Part shown: positions 42,839 through 51,755 of the stretch, one piece after another | Layout: every line of letters starts with the position of its first letter | Numbering within the stretch: the stretch's first letter is position 1 | Notes under the pieces: generated by a model | What the model was told of the DNA's origin: nothing | The model's database searches: none | Seen by the model: the letters and a program-made list of their open reading frames with translations, nothing else | NCBI GenBank assembly: GCA_024231855.1 | Contig: JAAEQD010000305.1 | Coordinates: 1 to 64,000, forward strand | Reading direction: 5' to 3' | Source: Candidatus Zixiibacteriota bacterium | Lineage (GTDB): Bacteria; Zixibacteria; MSB-5A5; UBA10806; 4484-95 | Length of the DNA stretch: 64,000 nt | Made by a program: the position numbers and the translations under genes

Positions 42839-44208
42839 TTTTTCAATTCCTTCACTATATCCGGCGACAGCCGGTATATATCCCCGGCCCCAATTACGAC
42901 AACCAGATCACCGCTTCTTAGTTTAGATTTTAAATAAGCGGCAATTTCTTTTTTATTTTCAATATATTTCGCCTGTTTATGGCCCGAACCGGCGGCGGCT
43001 TTGGCGACAACCTCACCGGTTACACCCTTAATTGGCTTTTCTCGCGCCGGGTAGATATCGGTTACTACCAATATGTCCGAATCGAAGAATGATGATCCGA
43101 AATCATCTAGAAACGTTTTCGTGCGTGAATACAAATGCGGTTGAAACACGACTGCGATTTTACCGGGGAAACTTTGCCGAATTCCTTCCAGGGTAGCTTT
43201 TATTTCGGTAGGATGATGGGCGTAATCATCATACACACGTATCCCGTTGCCTTCGCCTATCATCTCCAGACGGCGGCCGACGCCGGGGAACGTTGCCAGA
43301 GCAGCGGCGGCTTTTTCGAACGGCACCTCAAGATCCATCGCCGCGGCCAGGGCGGCCAGCGAGTTGAGTACATTGTGTTTACCCAATAACGGTACTTTGG
43401 CGCTACCTAAAACATTGCCGTTGCTTCGGCAAGTGAAACTGGCTCCATCAACCGAGAAGGAAATATCGACGGCGTACAAATCGGCGTGACGGGAGAAACC
43501 GTAAGAGATACTTGGACGGGAGAAACGAGTCCGTACCTGCCGCAAACCGGGATCATCCAGGCAGTAAATTATACTGCCGTAAAATGGTACTCTCGAGGCA
43601 AACTCAACGAAGCAATTATTCAGATCATCGAGGTCCTCATAACATTCCATGTGTTCGGGCTCAATCGAGGTGATAACCGCTACGGTCGGATAGAATCGCA
43701 GGATCGATCGATCGAATTCATCGGCTTCGGCGACAATATAATCACCTTTACCGACATAGGCGTTTGTGCCAACACCCAGCACCCGACCTCCGACTATTAC
43801 TGTTGGATCAAGATCGACTGAATTCAGGATATGCCCGATAAGAGAGGTTGTGGTGGTTTTGCCATGAGTACCGGCGACCGCGATCGAGAATTTCATTCTC
43901 ATCAATTCCGCCAGCATCTCCGCCCTCGAAATAGCCGGTATTTTTCGCGCGGCGGCGGCGATCAATTCGGGATTATCTTTGGTTACGGCCGACGAGTAGA
44001 CCACTACATCGGCGCCGTTTATATTTGCTTCTCCATGCTTATAGCCAACGGTTATACCCTGGTTCTGGAGATATTCGGTTACCTCGGTTTTCCTCATATC
44101 CGAACCGCTGATTGTATAGCCCAAATTAAACAGTACCTCGGCAATACCGCACATACCGGTGCCTCCGATACCGACAAAATGTAATTTTTTTATTCTCTTG
44201 AATTTCAT
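42835..44208 (-). CDS. murC: UDP-N-acetylmuramate--L-alanine ligase
   Basis: First amino acid addition to UDP-MurNAc. Mur ligase signature motifs: HFVGIGGTGMCGIAEVL (11-26), the P-loop VAGTHGKTTTTSLIGHIL (about 110-127), and VYDDYAHHPTEIKA (about 330). Length 457 is typical. It directly precedes ftsQ; murB and ddl, which often lie between them, are absent. It starts with an ATGA overlap to murG. Confidence 0.96.
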   Translation of the reverse strand: MKFKRIKKLHFVGIGGTGMCGIAEVLFNLGYTISGSDMRKTEVTEYLQNQGITVGYKHGEANINGADVVVYSSAVTKDNPELIAAAARKIPAISRAEMLAELMRMKFSIAVAGTHGKTTTTSLIGHILNSVDLDPTVIVGGRVLGVGTNAYVGKGDYIVAEADEFDRSILRFYPTVAVITSIEPEHMECYEDLDDLNNCFVEFASRVPFYGSIIYCLDDPGLRQVRTRFSRPSISYGFSRHADLYAVDISFSVDGASFTCRSNGNVLGSAKVPLLGKHNVLNSLAALAAAMDLEVPFEKAAAALATFPGVGRRLEMIGEGNGIRVYDDYAHHPTEIKATLEGIRQSFPGKIAVVFQPHLYSRTKTFLDDFGSSFFDSDILVVTDIYPAREKPIKGVTGEVVAKAAAGSGHKQAKYIENKKEIAAYLKSKLRSGDLVVVIGAGDIYRLSPDIVKELKK

Positions 44209-45290
44209 ATCAGTTTAATTATCTCCTCGGTAATAATCTCCGCGCCCCTCTCATTGCCCAACCGTTGAGATTTTTCCGAAAGGCGGGCGCGCCTTTTATC
44301 ATCGCTGATTAAATCGGTCAACAGATCGACGAATTCAGCTGATTTTGCTTTCGAATCGGCTATCACCTCAACCGCGCCTCTTCTCTTTAAATCGAGCGCG
44401 TTTTTCATCTGATGGTTAGCGGTGGCATATGGATAAGGAACTAATATAGCAGGCAGGCCCAGCACCAATAGCTCCGACAATGTCATCGCTCCGGCCCGAC
44501 AGACCAACAAATCGGCTGTCGCGTAAGCTTTGGGCATGCTATCGATAAACGGTAATCTCACGCCGGAAAACTCAACATCCTTTAATTGATCCGCTATTTG
44601 TTTATGTTTATCCTGGCCGGTTTGCCAGAGCACTTGCCAATCATCGGGAAGATGGCCTTGCCTTATGAAGTCGGTTATCGCTTCGTTTAACGATTTCGCT
44701 CCGCGGCTTCCGCCAGTTATAAACAGAACCTTTTTGCCAGGATTCAAACCGAAATCGTGTAAAAAACCGTTGCCTTTCGGTAGAACCAGATCGTTTCTGA
44801 GCGGGTTGCCGGTCACCACGGTATTTCTAACGCTTTTGAAATATTTTTTCGAATCTTCAAAAGCCAGGCAGATACGGTCGGCGAATCTGGCCAGGAACCT
44901 GGTCGCCAGTCCGGGATAGACATTTTGTTCCTGGATCAGCACCCTGGCCCGGCGTCTTTTGCCCGCCAGTACCACCGGGGCCGATACGTATCCGCCGGTA
45001 CCGATAACTATCTCGGGTCCAAAGCCGCGGACGACTTTATCGGCCTGGGCGTATGCGCGCATGATCTTTTTCGAAAAATCAAGCATCCCCGATAAATTTC
45101 TTCTGAGACCAACCACTTCTATTTCTTCGATTCGAAATCCGTTTTTTTCGACTATAGCTTTTTCCATTCCGCCCTTGATACCGACGAATAGAAACTCCGC
45201 GTCTTCGAGTTTATCTTTCAGCTTACTGGCGATATTTATCGCGGGGATCAGATGACCGCCTGTACCGCCTCCGGCAAATAGTATCCTCAT
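44205..45290 (-). CDS. murG: UDP-GlcNAc:lipid I N-acetylglucosaminyltransferase MurG
   Basis: GT28 enzyme adding GlcNAc to lipid I on the inner face of the membrane, giving lipid II. Motifs: LFAGGGTGGHLIPAINIA (4-21, G loop 1), TGGSRGAKSLN (about 191-201, G loop 2) and CRAGAMTLSELLVLGLPAILVPYPYA with the catalytic-region Glu (about 263). Length 361 is standard. It overlaps ftsW and murC by ATGA. Confidence 0.96.
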   Translation of the reverse strand: MRILFAGGGTGGHLIPAINIASKLKDKLEDAEFLFVGIKGGMEKAIVEKNGFRIEEIEVVGLRRNLSGMLDFSKKIMRAYAQADKVVRGFGPEIVIGTGGYVSAPVVLAGKRRRARVLIQEQNVYPGLATRFLARFADRICLAFEDSKKYFKSVRNTVVTGNPLRNDLVLPKGNGFLHDFGLNPGKKVLFITGGSRGAKSLNEAITDFIRQGHLPDDWQVLWQTGQDKHKQIADQLKDVEFSGVRLPFIDSMPKAYATADLLVCRAGAMTLSELLVLGLPAILVPYPYATANHQMKNALDLKRRGAVEVIADSKAKSAEFVDLLTDLISDDKRRARLSEKSQRLGNERGAEIITEEIIKLI

Positions 45291-46426
45291 CGCGTTCTCA
45301 CAAACCTGACTCTGGGCGAACCGCCATATCTGGCGACTGAAAGGATTAATCCCGCGGCCGCGCAGCTTATAACCAGTGATGATCCGCCATAGCTGAAAAA
45401 CGGCAGAGTGATTCCGGTAATCGGCATTAATCCCAGGGTAACACCAATATTGATTATCGCCTGCAAGGTGATCATGACTCCCAGCCCGGCGGCCAAAAGA
45501 AAGCCTTGCATATCGCGAGAGTTTTTGGCGATCTTAAGCGCGCTGAAGCCGAAAATAAACAATAACCCGAGTATGAACAGACAAAGCAGGAATCCCCCCT
45601 CCTCAGCCGACGCCGAAAATATGAAATCGGTGTGCGGAGCCGGTAAAAACAGATTTTTCTGGCCACCTCCACCCAGACCGCGGCCTAAAAGTCCGCCCGA
45701 TCCGATACTAATCAACGACTGGCGGCTCTGATAATAGCCCCTCGACAGGCTGGCCTGTTCCGTGTTACCCAACGGATCGTTCAAGCAGGCGAAATAATCA
45801 TCGATACGATCTTTCTCGTAACCCAGGCCGAATACCATAATTCCGCCCAAAAGCGAAATAGCCAGGCCGGCGACAATCAGGTACCTGAGTTTTAAACCGG
45901 CCAAAAATAATACCGTTACCGTCGAGCCGAATATGAGCATTGTCGTACCCAGGTCAGGCTGCCCGGCGATAAGTAAAATTCCAAGGCCGGCGATTATCAT
46001 CTGGGGAATCATTTTTTTCAAATCTTTAGGCTTGTCTTTATTATCCACAAGAATATAGGCCAGATACATTAACAGCGTGATTTTGAAAACCTCGGATGGT
46101 TGAAAACGAATAAATCCAAAACTTAACCATCGATTAACATTAAGCTGTGTTTGAGTAAACATGACCATAATCAGAAACACGAAAGAAATACAAAGGAAAA
46201 ACGGGGCCAGCTTCAAAAACTTCCGATAATTGATTTTCGAACAAATTACCAATGCCGTTAGAGCGATAAACGCCCAGATCAATTGCCTTATGAAGTAATG
46301 CCATGAGGATAAAGCCCTGTGCTGGCTATAAGGACCGGATACGCTGAAAATGAATATCAAACCGATTGCGATCAGTAGAGCGACTGAAATCATTATTGCT
46401 TTATCGGGTGATTTCAGGATGTTCAT
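45287..46426 (-). CDS. ftsW: Lipid II polymerase / division protein FtsW
   Basis: SEDS-family glycosyltransferase of the divisome. About ten membrane helices are seen. The family motifs include LNVNRWLSFGFIRFQPSEVFKI (about 113-134), AGQPDLGTTML (about 153) and HTDFIFSASAEEGG (about 270), followed by the conserved LPFFSYGGSSL. Length 379. Overlaps murD and murG by 4 bp each. It is placed as FtsW rather than RodA because of its dcw context. Confidence 0.94.
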   Translation of the reverse strand: MNILKSPDKAIMISVALLIAIGLIFIFSVSGPYSQHRALSSWHYFIRQLIWAFIALTALVICSKINYRKFLKLAPFFLCISFVFLIMVMFTQTQLNVNRWLSFGFIRFQPSEVFKITLLMYLAYILVDNKDKPKDLKKMIPQMIIAGLGILLIAGQPDLGTTMLIFGSTVTVLFLAGLKLRYLIVAGLAISLLGGIMVFGLGYEKDRIDDYFACLNDPLGNTEQASLSRGYYQSRQSLISIGSGGLLGRGLGGGGQKNLFLPAPHTDFIFSASAEEGGFLLCLFILGLLFIFGFSALKIAKNSRDMQGFLLAAGLGVMITLQAIINIGVTLGLMPITGITLPFFSYGGSSLVISCAAAGLILSVARYGGSPRVRFVRTR

Positions 46427-47775
46427 TCCGATACCTCTTTCAACATGTTGAAAGCTTGTTTAAAAGCCTCGCCTCGATGCTCGAAATCGTCGAACATATC
46501 AAAACTGGCGCAGGCCGGGGATAGCAATACTACCCCGTCCGGCCCGGCCTTTTCATAAGCGATCCCGACCGCCCCCTCCAAAGAGTCAGCCCGAATCACC
46601 CGTGTAACATCCTTGAAAACAGATTCGATTTTGTCGGCGGCCTCGCCAATCAAAACCAGATTTGACACTTTTTCTCTAACCAGTTCGGTCAGGGTTGAAA
46701 AATCGCCGTCCTTATCACGGCCGCCGGCGATTAACACGACCGGCGAGAACACCGACTGGAGCGCCCAGTAAACCGCATCCACATTGGTCGCCTTGGAATC
46801 GTTGATAAAGCTCACCCCTCCGATGAGCCCAACTTGCTCCAGGCGGTGTTCCACGCCTTGAAAAGATTTCAGTCCGGCGTTAATCGATTCGATATCGATA
46901 CCGGCCGCGGCGCAACAGGCGACCGCGGCACAGGCGTTAGCCAGGTTATGCGGCCCCTTGATCGTAATTTCACTAATATCGATTACCCTTTGAATATTTC
47001 CTTTCCGGCAAAGATAGAGAGTATTATCTCGCGCGAAGCAGCCATTATCGACTTCACCGGCTGTAGAAAATTCATGCTTTCCGGATATGGAATCGAATGC
47101 CTTCAGGTTTTCATCGTCGGCATTGAGTATGGCATTATCGGTACCGTTCTGATTGCTGAATATCTTCAATTTCAAGGCTATGTAATTTTCCATATTGCCA
47201 TGACGGTCGAGATGGTCGGGTGTGATATTGAGAACCACGGCAACTCTCGGCTTAAATTTATCGATCCATTCAAGCTGGAAGGTTGAAACCTCGAGGATCG
47301 CCCAATCATCGATGCCTATACCACGGGCAACCGCGCAAAACGGATTACCTATATTACCTGCTACCAAACTGTTCAGACGCGAATGACTGAATATCTCGCC
47401 GATAAGCGAGGTAGTCGTTGTTTTGCCATTAGAACCGGTAACCGCCAGCACCTTACCTCCGCAGAGTTGAAAACCAAGCTCCAATTCTGAGATAACTTTG
47501 ATATTTTTACTTACCGCCGTGGTCAATATCTCGGTATCGGCCGGAACCCCGGGGCTGGTTACCATCAGCCGGCAATCATAAACCCGATCACTGTGGCCGC
47601 CGAATTCATATCGAATATCGTATTTTGTCAACGTTTCCTTCGCTTCGGTGTATTTGCTTTCCGGACCATGCTCCGAAAGAAACGGTTCGGCGCCGAGGTT
47701 TTTCAAAACCACGGCGGCTGCCAATCCCGAACGGGCGGCGCCTATTACGCTTATCTTTTGATCGCTAAAATCCAT
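46423..47775 (-). CDS. murD: UDP-N-acetylmuramoyl-L-alanine--D-glutamate ligase
   Basis: Adds D-glutamate to UDP-MurNAc-L-Ala. The start is ATG 47775 (MDFSDQKISVIGAARSG), sharing TAATG with mraY; the longer in-frame ATG (47832) lies inside mraY. The ATP-binding motif AVTGSNGKTTTTSLIGEI (about 110), NITPDHLDRHG, and INDSKATNVDAVYWAL confirm a Mur ligase of MurD type. Length 450. Overlaps ftsW by ATGA. Confidence 0.95.
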   Translation of the reverse strand: MDFSDQKISVIGAARSGLAAAVVLKNLGAEPFLSEHGPESKYTEAKETLTKYDIRYEFGGHSDRVYDCRLMVTSPGVPADTEILTTAVSKNIKVISELELGFQLCGGKVLAVTGSNGKTTTTSLIGEIFSHSRLNSLVAGNIGNPFCAVARGIGIDDWAILEVSTFQLEWIDKFKPRVAVVLNITPDHLDRHGNMENYIALKLKIFSNQNGTDNAILNADDENLKAFDSISGKHEFSTAGEVDNGCFARDNTLYLCRKGNIQRVIDISEITIKGPHNLANACAAVACCAAAGIDIESINAGLKSFQGVEHRLEQVGLIGGVSFINDSKATNVDAVYWALQSVFSPVVLIAGGRDKDGDFSTLTELVREKVSNLVLIGEAADKIESVFKDVTRVIRADSLEGAVGIAYEKAGPDGVVLLSPACASFDMFDDFEHRGEAFKQAFNMLKEVSE

Positions 47776-48860
47776 TATCTTATCTTCAACGTGCTGATAC
47801 TTATCAGCGCGAATATTATCCCCAAAATCCAAAACCTGATAGTTACCTTCTGCTCAGGCCAGCCCAAAAGTTCGAAATGATGATGTAGTGGCGACATCTT
47901 AAACACGCGCTTACCCGTAAGTTTGAAAGAGAGTACCTGGATGATGACCGAGAGAGCTGTCATCACGAAGACGCCTCCCATTATCACCAACAGTATTTCC
48001 TTCTTGATAAGCAGCGCCAGGCCGCCCAGAATTCCGCCAAGGGCAAGCGCGCCGGTATCACCCATGAACACCTGGGCCGGATTACTGTTGAACCAGAGGA
48101 AGCCAAGGCAGGCTCCAACCAGGGCGCCGCAGAATATTGTCAACTCGCCGGCATCCTTGAAATACTCGATATTGAGGTAACTGGAGAAATCGACTCGACC
48201 CGTGATATAGCACAGACCACCAAAACCAAGCGCGCAGATTCCAACCAGGCCGATAGCCAGGCCATCAAGACCATCGGTTAAATTGACCGCGTTCGAGGCG
48301 CCGGTTATCACGATTACCACGAATGGGATGTAGAAGATACCGAAATCGAGAAAGATATTTTTGAAAAAAGGAATACCGGTGGCCGCAGTAAAGCCCGGAT
48401 CGGGGGGATTGAAATATAATATCGATCCTAAGACTACACCGAGCGCAATCTGGCCGGCAAACTTACTGCGGGCCACCACGCCTTTTTTCTGATGTTTGAT
48501 TGCCTTAAGATAATCATCAATGAAACCGATAATACCCATCCAGACCGTTACCATAAGTATGAGATGGATATTGACATTGGTTAAATCGGCCCAGAGCAAT
48601 GTCGGAACGATAATCGAGATCAAAATCAACAAACCGCCCATCGTCGGCGTACCTTCTTTAGCCAGATGAGTCTGCGGGCCGTCACTTCTGATCTTCTCCT
48701 GGATTTGCTTTTTCTTCAGATACTGGATAAATATCGCCCCAAATATGAAGCTAATAAGCATCGCTGTAACAGTAGCATAGGCAGTGCGAAACGTGATATA
48801 CTGAAACAGATTAAATCCGCTGATATGCTGACTTAGGGGAAATAGCAGATGGTAAAGCAT
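47775..48860 (-). CDS. mraY: Phospho-N-acetylmuramoyl-pentapeptide transferase
   Basis: Integral membrane enzyme producing lipid I from UDP-MurNAc-pentapeptide and undecaprenyl phosphate. Ten hydrophobic helices. The family residues are visible: KKKQIQEKIRSDGPQTHLAKEGTPTMGG, FIDDYLK (Asp pair), NAVNLTDGLDGLAIG and FMGDTGALALGG, then MSPLHHHFELLG near the end. The start ATG 48860 shares TAATG with murF; an upstream ATG (48881) would lie within murF. Confidence 0.96.
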   Translation of the reverse strand: MLYHLLFPLSQHISGFNLFQYITFRTAYATVTAMLISFIFGAIFIQYLKKKQIQEKIRSDGPQTHLAKEGTPTMGGLLILISIIVPTLLWADLTNVNIHLILMVTVWMGIIGFIDDYLKAIKHQKKGVVARSKFAGQIALGVVLGSILYFNPPDPGFTAATGIPFFKNIFLDFGIFYIPFVVIVITGASNAVNLTDGLDGLAIGLVGICALGFGGLCYITGRVDFSSYLNIEYFKDAGELTIFCGALVGACLGFLWFNSNPAQVFMGDTGALALGGILGGLALLIKKEILLVIMGGVFVMTALSVIIQVLSFKLTGKRVFKMSPLHHHFELLGWPEQKVTIRFWILGIIFALISISTLKIR

Positions 48861-50242
48861 TAATCTATCCCCTTCATCCAATTACTAATATCTTCCAGGG
48901 CGATTCCCCGTGAACCTTTAATCAGCACCGTATCTCCCGGCCGTAAATGATCTTTAAGAGCCAATGACAGTTTCCTCTTATCATCATAATGCGCTTTAAG
49001 CACACCGTTAAATTTCTCCAGATAATATTTCGCCAGATTTCCCACCGTAAACAGAGAATCTATATTCTTCGACCGTAAATATTCCCCGATCTCGATATGA
49101 TATGCTTGTTCATTTTGGCCCAGTTCCAGCATATCCCCAAGTACCGCGACCCGTTTTCCTTCAGTTCGAAATTCAGACAAAGTATCTATAGCGGATTTCA
49201 TCGAAACCGGGTTGGCGTTATAACAATCGTTGATAAAAGCTACGCCGGCTGATGTAAACACTTCCGAGCGCAGTTGCAAAGGTTTCATATTTTTAAGCGG
49301 CTCTATCAGGTTTTCCGTTTTGATTCCCGCTTCCCCGGCGGCAGCAATGGCGCAGATTGCGTTATAGATATTGCGCTTACCGGGAAGATTTATCGTAAAT
49401 TCAATATTATTAAGTTTAAACTTGCTACGCCCGTCCGGCAGCAGCAGATAACTGCCGGCTTTATAATCCGAATCGTTGTCTAATGAATAGGTGACGACAT
49501 TTTTAGTGATTGCGTTTTTCCATTTGGAGATAATGGGATCATCGACGTTTAACACAGCCACCCCATCGGCGGGCAAACTTTCAATCAGTTCATATTTGGC
49601 TTTGGCTACCGCTTCGATGGTACCCATACTTTCCAGATGTACCGGCGCGATATTGGTAAATGCCCCCACTTGAGGCTTACAAATTTCCGCCAGACGGGTT
49701 ATTTCGCCCGGCACGCTCATGCCCAGTTCAAAAACACCGGCCTGGTAACTTTCATCGAGGTTCACCAGCGACAGGGGCAGACCGATCAGATTGTTGAAGT
49801 TACCCATGGTTTTCAGGGTTTTGAATTTAGTTTCAAGGCAAGCGGCCAAAAATTCCTTGGTCGTTGTTTTGCCATTGGACCCGGTAATCGCCAGACACTT
49901 AATATCGTGCGCGGTCCGAACAGAAGCGGCCAGGTCACCAAGCGCTATAAGCGTATCGGGGACCCTAAAAATAATTGCGCCTTCTGCTTGGATATCCCGA
50001 CTAACCACAATTCCAGCGGCGCCTTTAGCTAAGGCCTGTTCGATATAATTATGCCCGTCGAAATTCGCGCCTGTTAAGGCGAAAAACAAATCGTCTTCAT
50101 TAATAGACCTGGTATCGGTAGAGATTCCGGCAAATCCTGTTTGATCAATAGATTCGAATAAATCGCTCCCCGATTCAGCTTTAACGCCCAGGGCATTTTG
50201 TAAATCTTCAACCGTAAATTTCATTTTTTCAAGAACCAGCAT
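48860..50242 (-). CDS. murF: UDP-N-acetylmuramoyl-tripeptide--D-alanyl-D-alanine ligase
   Basis: Adds D-Ala-D-Ala to the UDP-MurNAc tripeptide. P-loop AITGSNGKTTTKEFLAACL (about 117-135), AFTNIAPVHLESMG, FINDCYNANPVSMKSAI and VLGDMLELG are all MurF-typical. Two starts are possible: ATG 50242, overlapping murE by 14 bp, or ATG 50224 (MKFTVEDLQNALG), which matches the usual MurF N-terminus better and begins 4 bp after murE. Neither has a strong ribosome binding site. Confidence 0.94.
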   Translation of the reverse strand: MLVLEKMKFTVEDLQNALGVKAESGSDLFESIDQTGFAGISTDTRSINEDDLFFALTGANFDGHNYIEQALAKGAAGIVVSRDIQAEGAIIFRVPDTLIALGDLAASVRTAHDIKCLAITGSNGKTTTKEFLAACLETKFKTLKTMGNFNNLIGLPLSLVNLDESYQAGVFELGMSVPGEITRLAEICKPQVGAFTNIAPVHLESMGTIEAVAKAKYELIESLPADGVAVLNVDDPIISKWKNAITKNVVTYSLDNDSDYKAGSYLLLPDGRSKFKLNNIEFTINLPGKRNIYNAICAIAAAGEAGIKTENLIEPLKNMKPLQLRSEVFTSAGVAFINDCYNANPVSMKSAIDTLSEFRTEGKRVAVLGDMLELGQNEQAYHIEIGEYLRSKNIDSLFTVGNLAKYYLEKFNGVLKAHYDDKRKLSLALKDHLRPGDTVLIKGSRGIALEDISNWMKGID

Positions 50243-51755
50243 AACCCATCTTTTTTAGCACTGTTTTTACAACCTGGGGATCCGAAAAATAATGCCGGGC
50301 ATTACCTATAACCTGGTAATCCTCATGTCCCTTGCCGGCAATAATAACCAGATCATCAGCTTTAGCCATCATAAGCGCCTGGCCGATCGCTTCATCGCGC
50401 TTTTGAATAACCGAGTAATCCTGCCGGCCGGTGATACCTTTTCTAATGTCGGCGATAATCTGCTCGGGATCTTCGGTCCGAGGATTATCGGAGGTGATTA
50501 TCACGCTATTGGCGTATTTCATAGCCACCTGCCCCATGATCGGTCTTTTGGTTTTATCCCGATCCCCGCCGCATCCGAAAACTAATATTTTTCTACCGGA
50601 TGTTTCGATTCCTGTCAGCAGGTTTTCTAAAGCATCCGGAGTATGGGCATAATCAATAACAACTTCGAAAGGCTGACCAAATTCGATCTTCTCGACTCTA
50701 CCGGGAACCTGTGGAGCGTTTTTAAGCAACCCGATTACGGTTTTAAAATCGTAACCCATACCAACCGCCGCGGCTATGGTCGCCCCGGCATTGGCCAGGT
50801 TAAATTTCCCAAGATATGGCATGGATCCGGATATGGAGTCGCCGTTGAATGAGGCTCTAAAACGGCGCTGATAATTGCCGTATCCCTCATCTTCTATCGT
50901 GATATCAGCGTCATAAGTCTGGCTCGAATCCGCGATCACCGCGTAGGAGATGATCCTGGCCGGAGTCAGATTCCTGAGTTTTTCATAATAAGAATCATTG
51001 GCATTTAAAACAGCTATCCCATCGGCCCTCAACAGCCTGGTAAATAACCTCGATTTCGCCTTAAAATAGTTTTCTAAATTCCTATGATAATCAAGATGAT
51101 CTTGTGTCAGGTTGGTAAATACTGCCACGTTATATTCAATATCATCACAACGAAATTGATCCAGCCCATGGGATGATACTTCCATCACACAGCCAGCCAT
51201 TTTGGAATCTCTCATCTCCGCCAGGTATTCATGCAGCTCCAGGGTATCGGGAGTAGTGTTAATCGCACGCACGGTGCGTTTGCCGGTGAAATATTCCACC
51301 GTACCTATTTTGGCCCATGTCTTATCAATCGATCCCAGGATATGAGCCAACAGATAAGTGACTGTGGTTTTCCCGTTTGTACCGGTGATACCGATTACAT
51401 TGAGATCATTGGCCGGGTATTTATAGAAACGAGCGGCCACCGCCGACATCGCCAGCCTGATATTTTTACATTTGATAACTGGCAGATAATCATATCCGTT
51501 TATATCGGATTGAGTTACGACAGCGGCGGCGCCAAGCGACGTGGCTTCAGGAATAAACTTGGTTCCATCGACCGCGTATCCGGGTACGGCAAAAAACAGA
51601 TCACCGCGCTTGACTTTTCTCGAGTCGTTAGCCAGACCGGTTATCCCGATATCCAGGGCATCTCCCGTGATATCACACTGAATCCCGGTAAATAATTCAT
51701 CAAGCTTAATCGCTTGGTAGCCCGATATCATATTATCATCTATAGCCAGATTCAT
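50229..51755 (-). CDS. murE: UDP-MurNAc-L-alanyl-D-glutamate--diamino acid ligase
   Basis: Adds the third residue to the stem peptide. P-loop VIGITGTNGKTTVTYLLAHIL (about 120-140), CVMEVSSHGLDQFR, VFTNLTQDHLDYH are standard. The specificity loop reads SDNPRTEDPEQII near residue 420: DNPR is the meso-diaminopimelate signature, so meso-DAP is the predicted substrate, in line with dapF in the window. Length 508. It overlaps ftsI by ATGA. A 20-residue N-terminal extension precedes the usual start of homology. Confidence 0.95.
   Translation of the reverse strand: MNLAIDDNMISGYQAIKLDELFTGIQCDITGDALDIGITGLANDSRKVKRGDLFFAVPGYAVDGTKFIPEATSLGAAAVVTQSDINGYDYLPVIKCKNIRLAMSAVAARFYKYPANDLNVIGITGTNGKTTVTYLLAHILGSIDKTWAKIGTVEYFTGKRTVRAINTTPDTLELHEYLAEMRDSKMAGCVMEVSSHGLDQFRCDDIEYNVAVFTNLTQDHLDYHRNLENYFKAKSRLFTRLLRADGIAVLNANDSYYEKLRNLTPARIISYAVIADSSQTYDADITIEDEGYGNYQRRFRASFNGDSISGSMPYLGKFNLANAGATIAAAVGMGYDFKTVIGLLKNAPQVPGRVEKIEFGQPFEVVIDYAHTPDALENLLTGIETSGRKILVFGCGGDRDKTKRPIMGQVAMKYANSVIITSDNPRTEDPEQIIADIRKGITGRQDYSVIQKRDEAIGQALMMAKADDLVIIAGKGHEDYQVIGNARHYFSDPQVVKTVLKKMGYAGS

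Noticed and set aside
49637-50048. Two plus-strand frames opposite murF
   Set aside because: Antisense shadows of murF with no ribosome binding sites.
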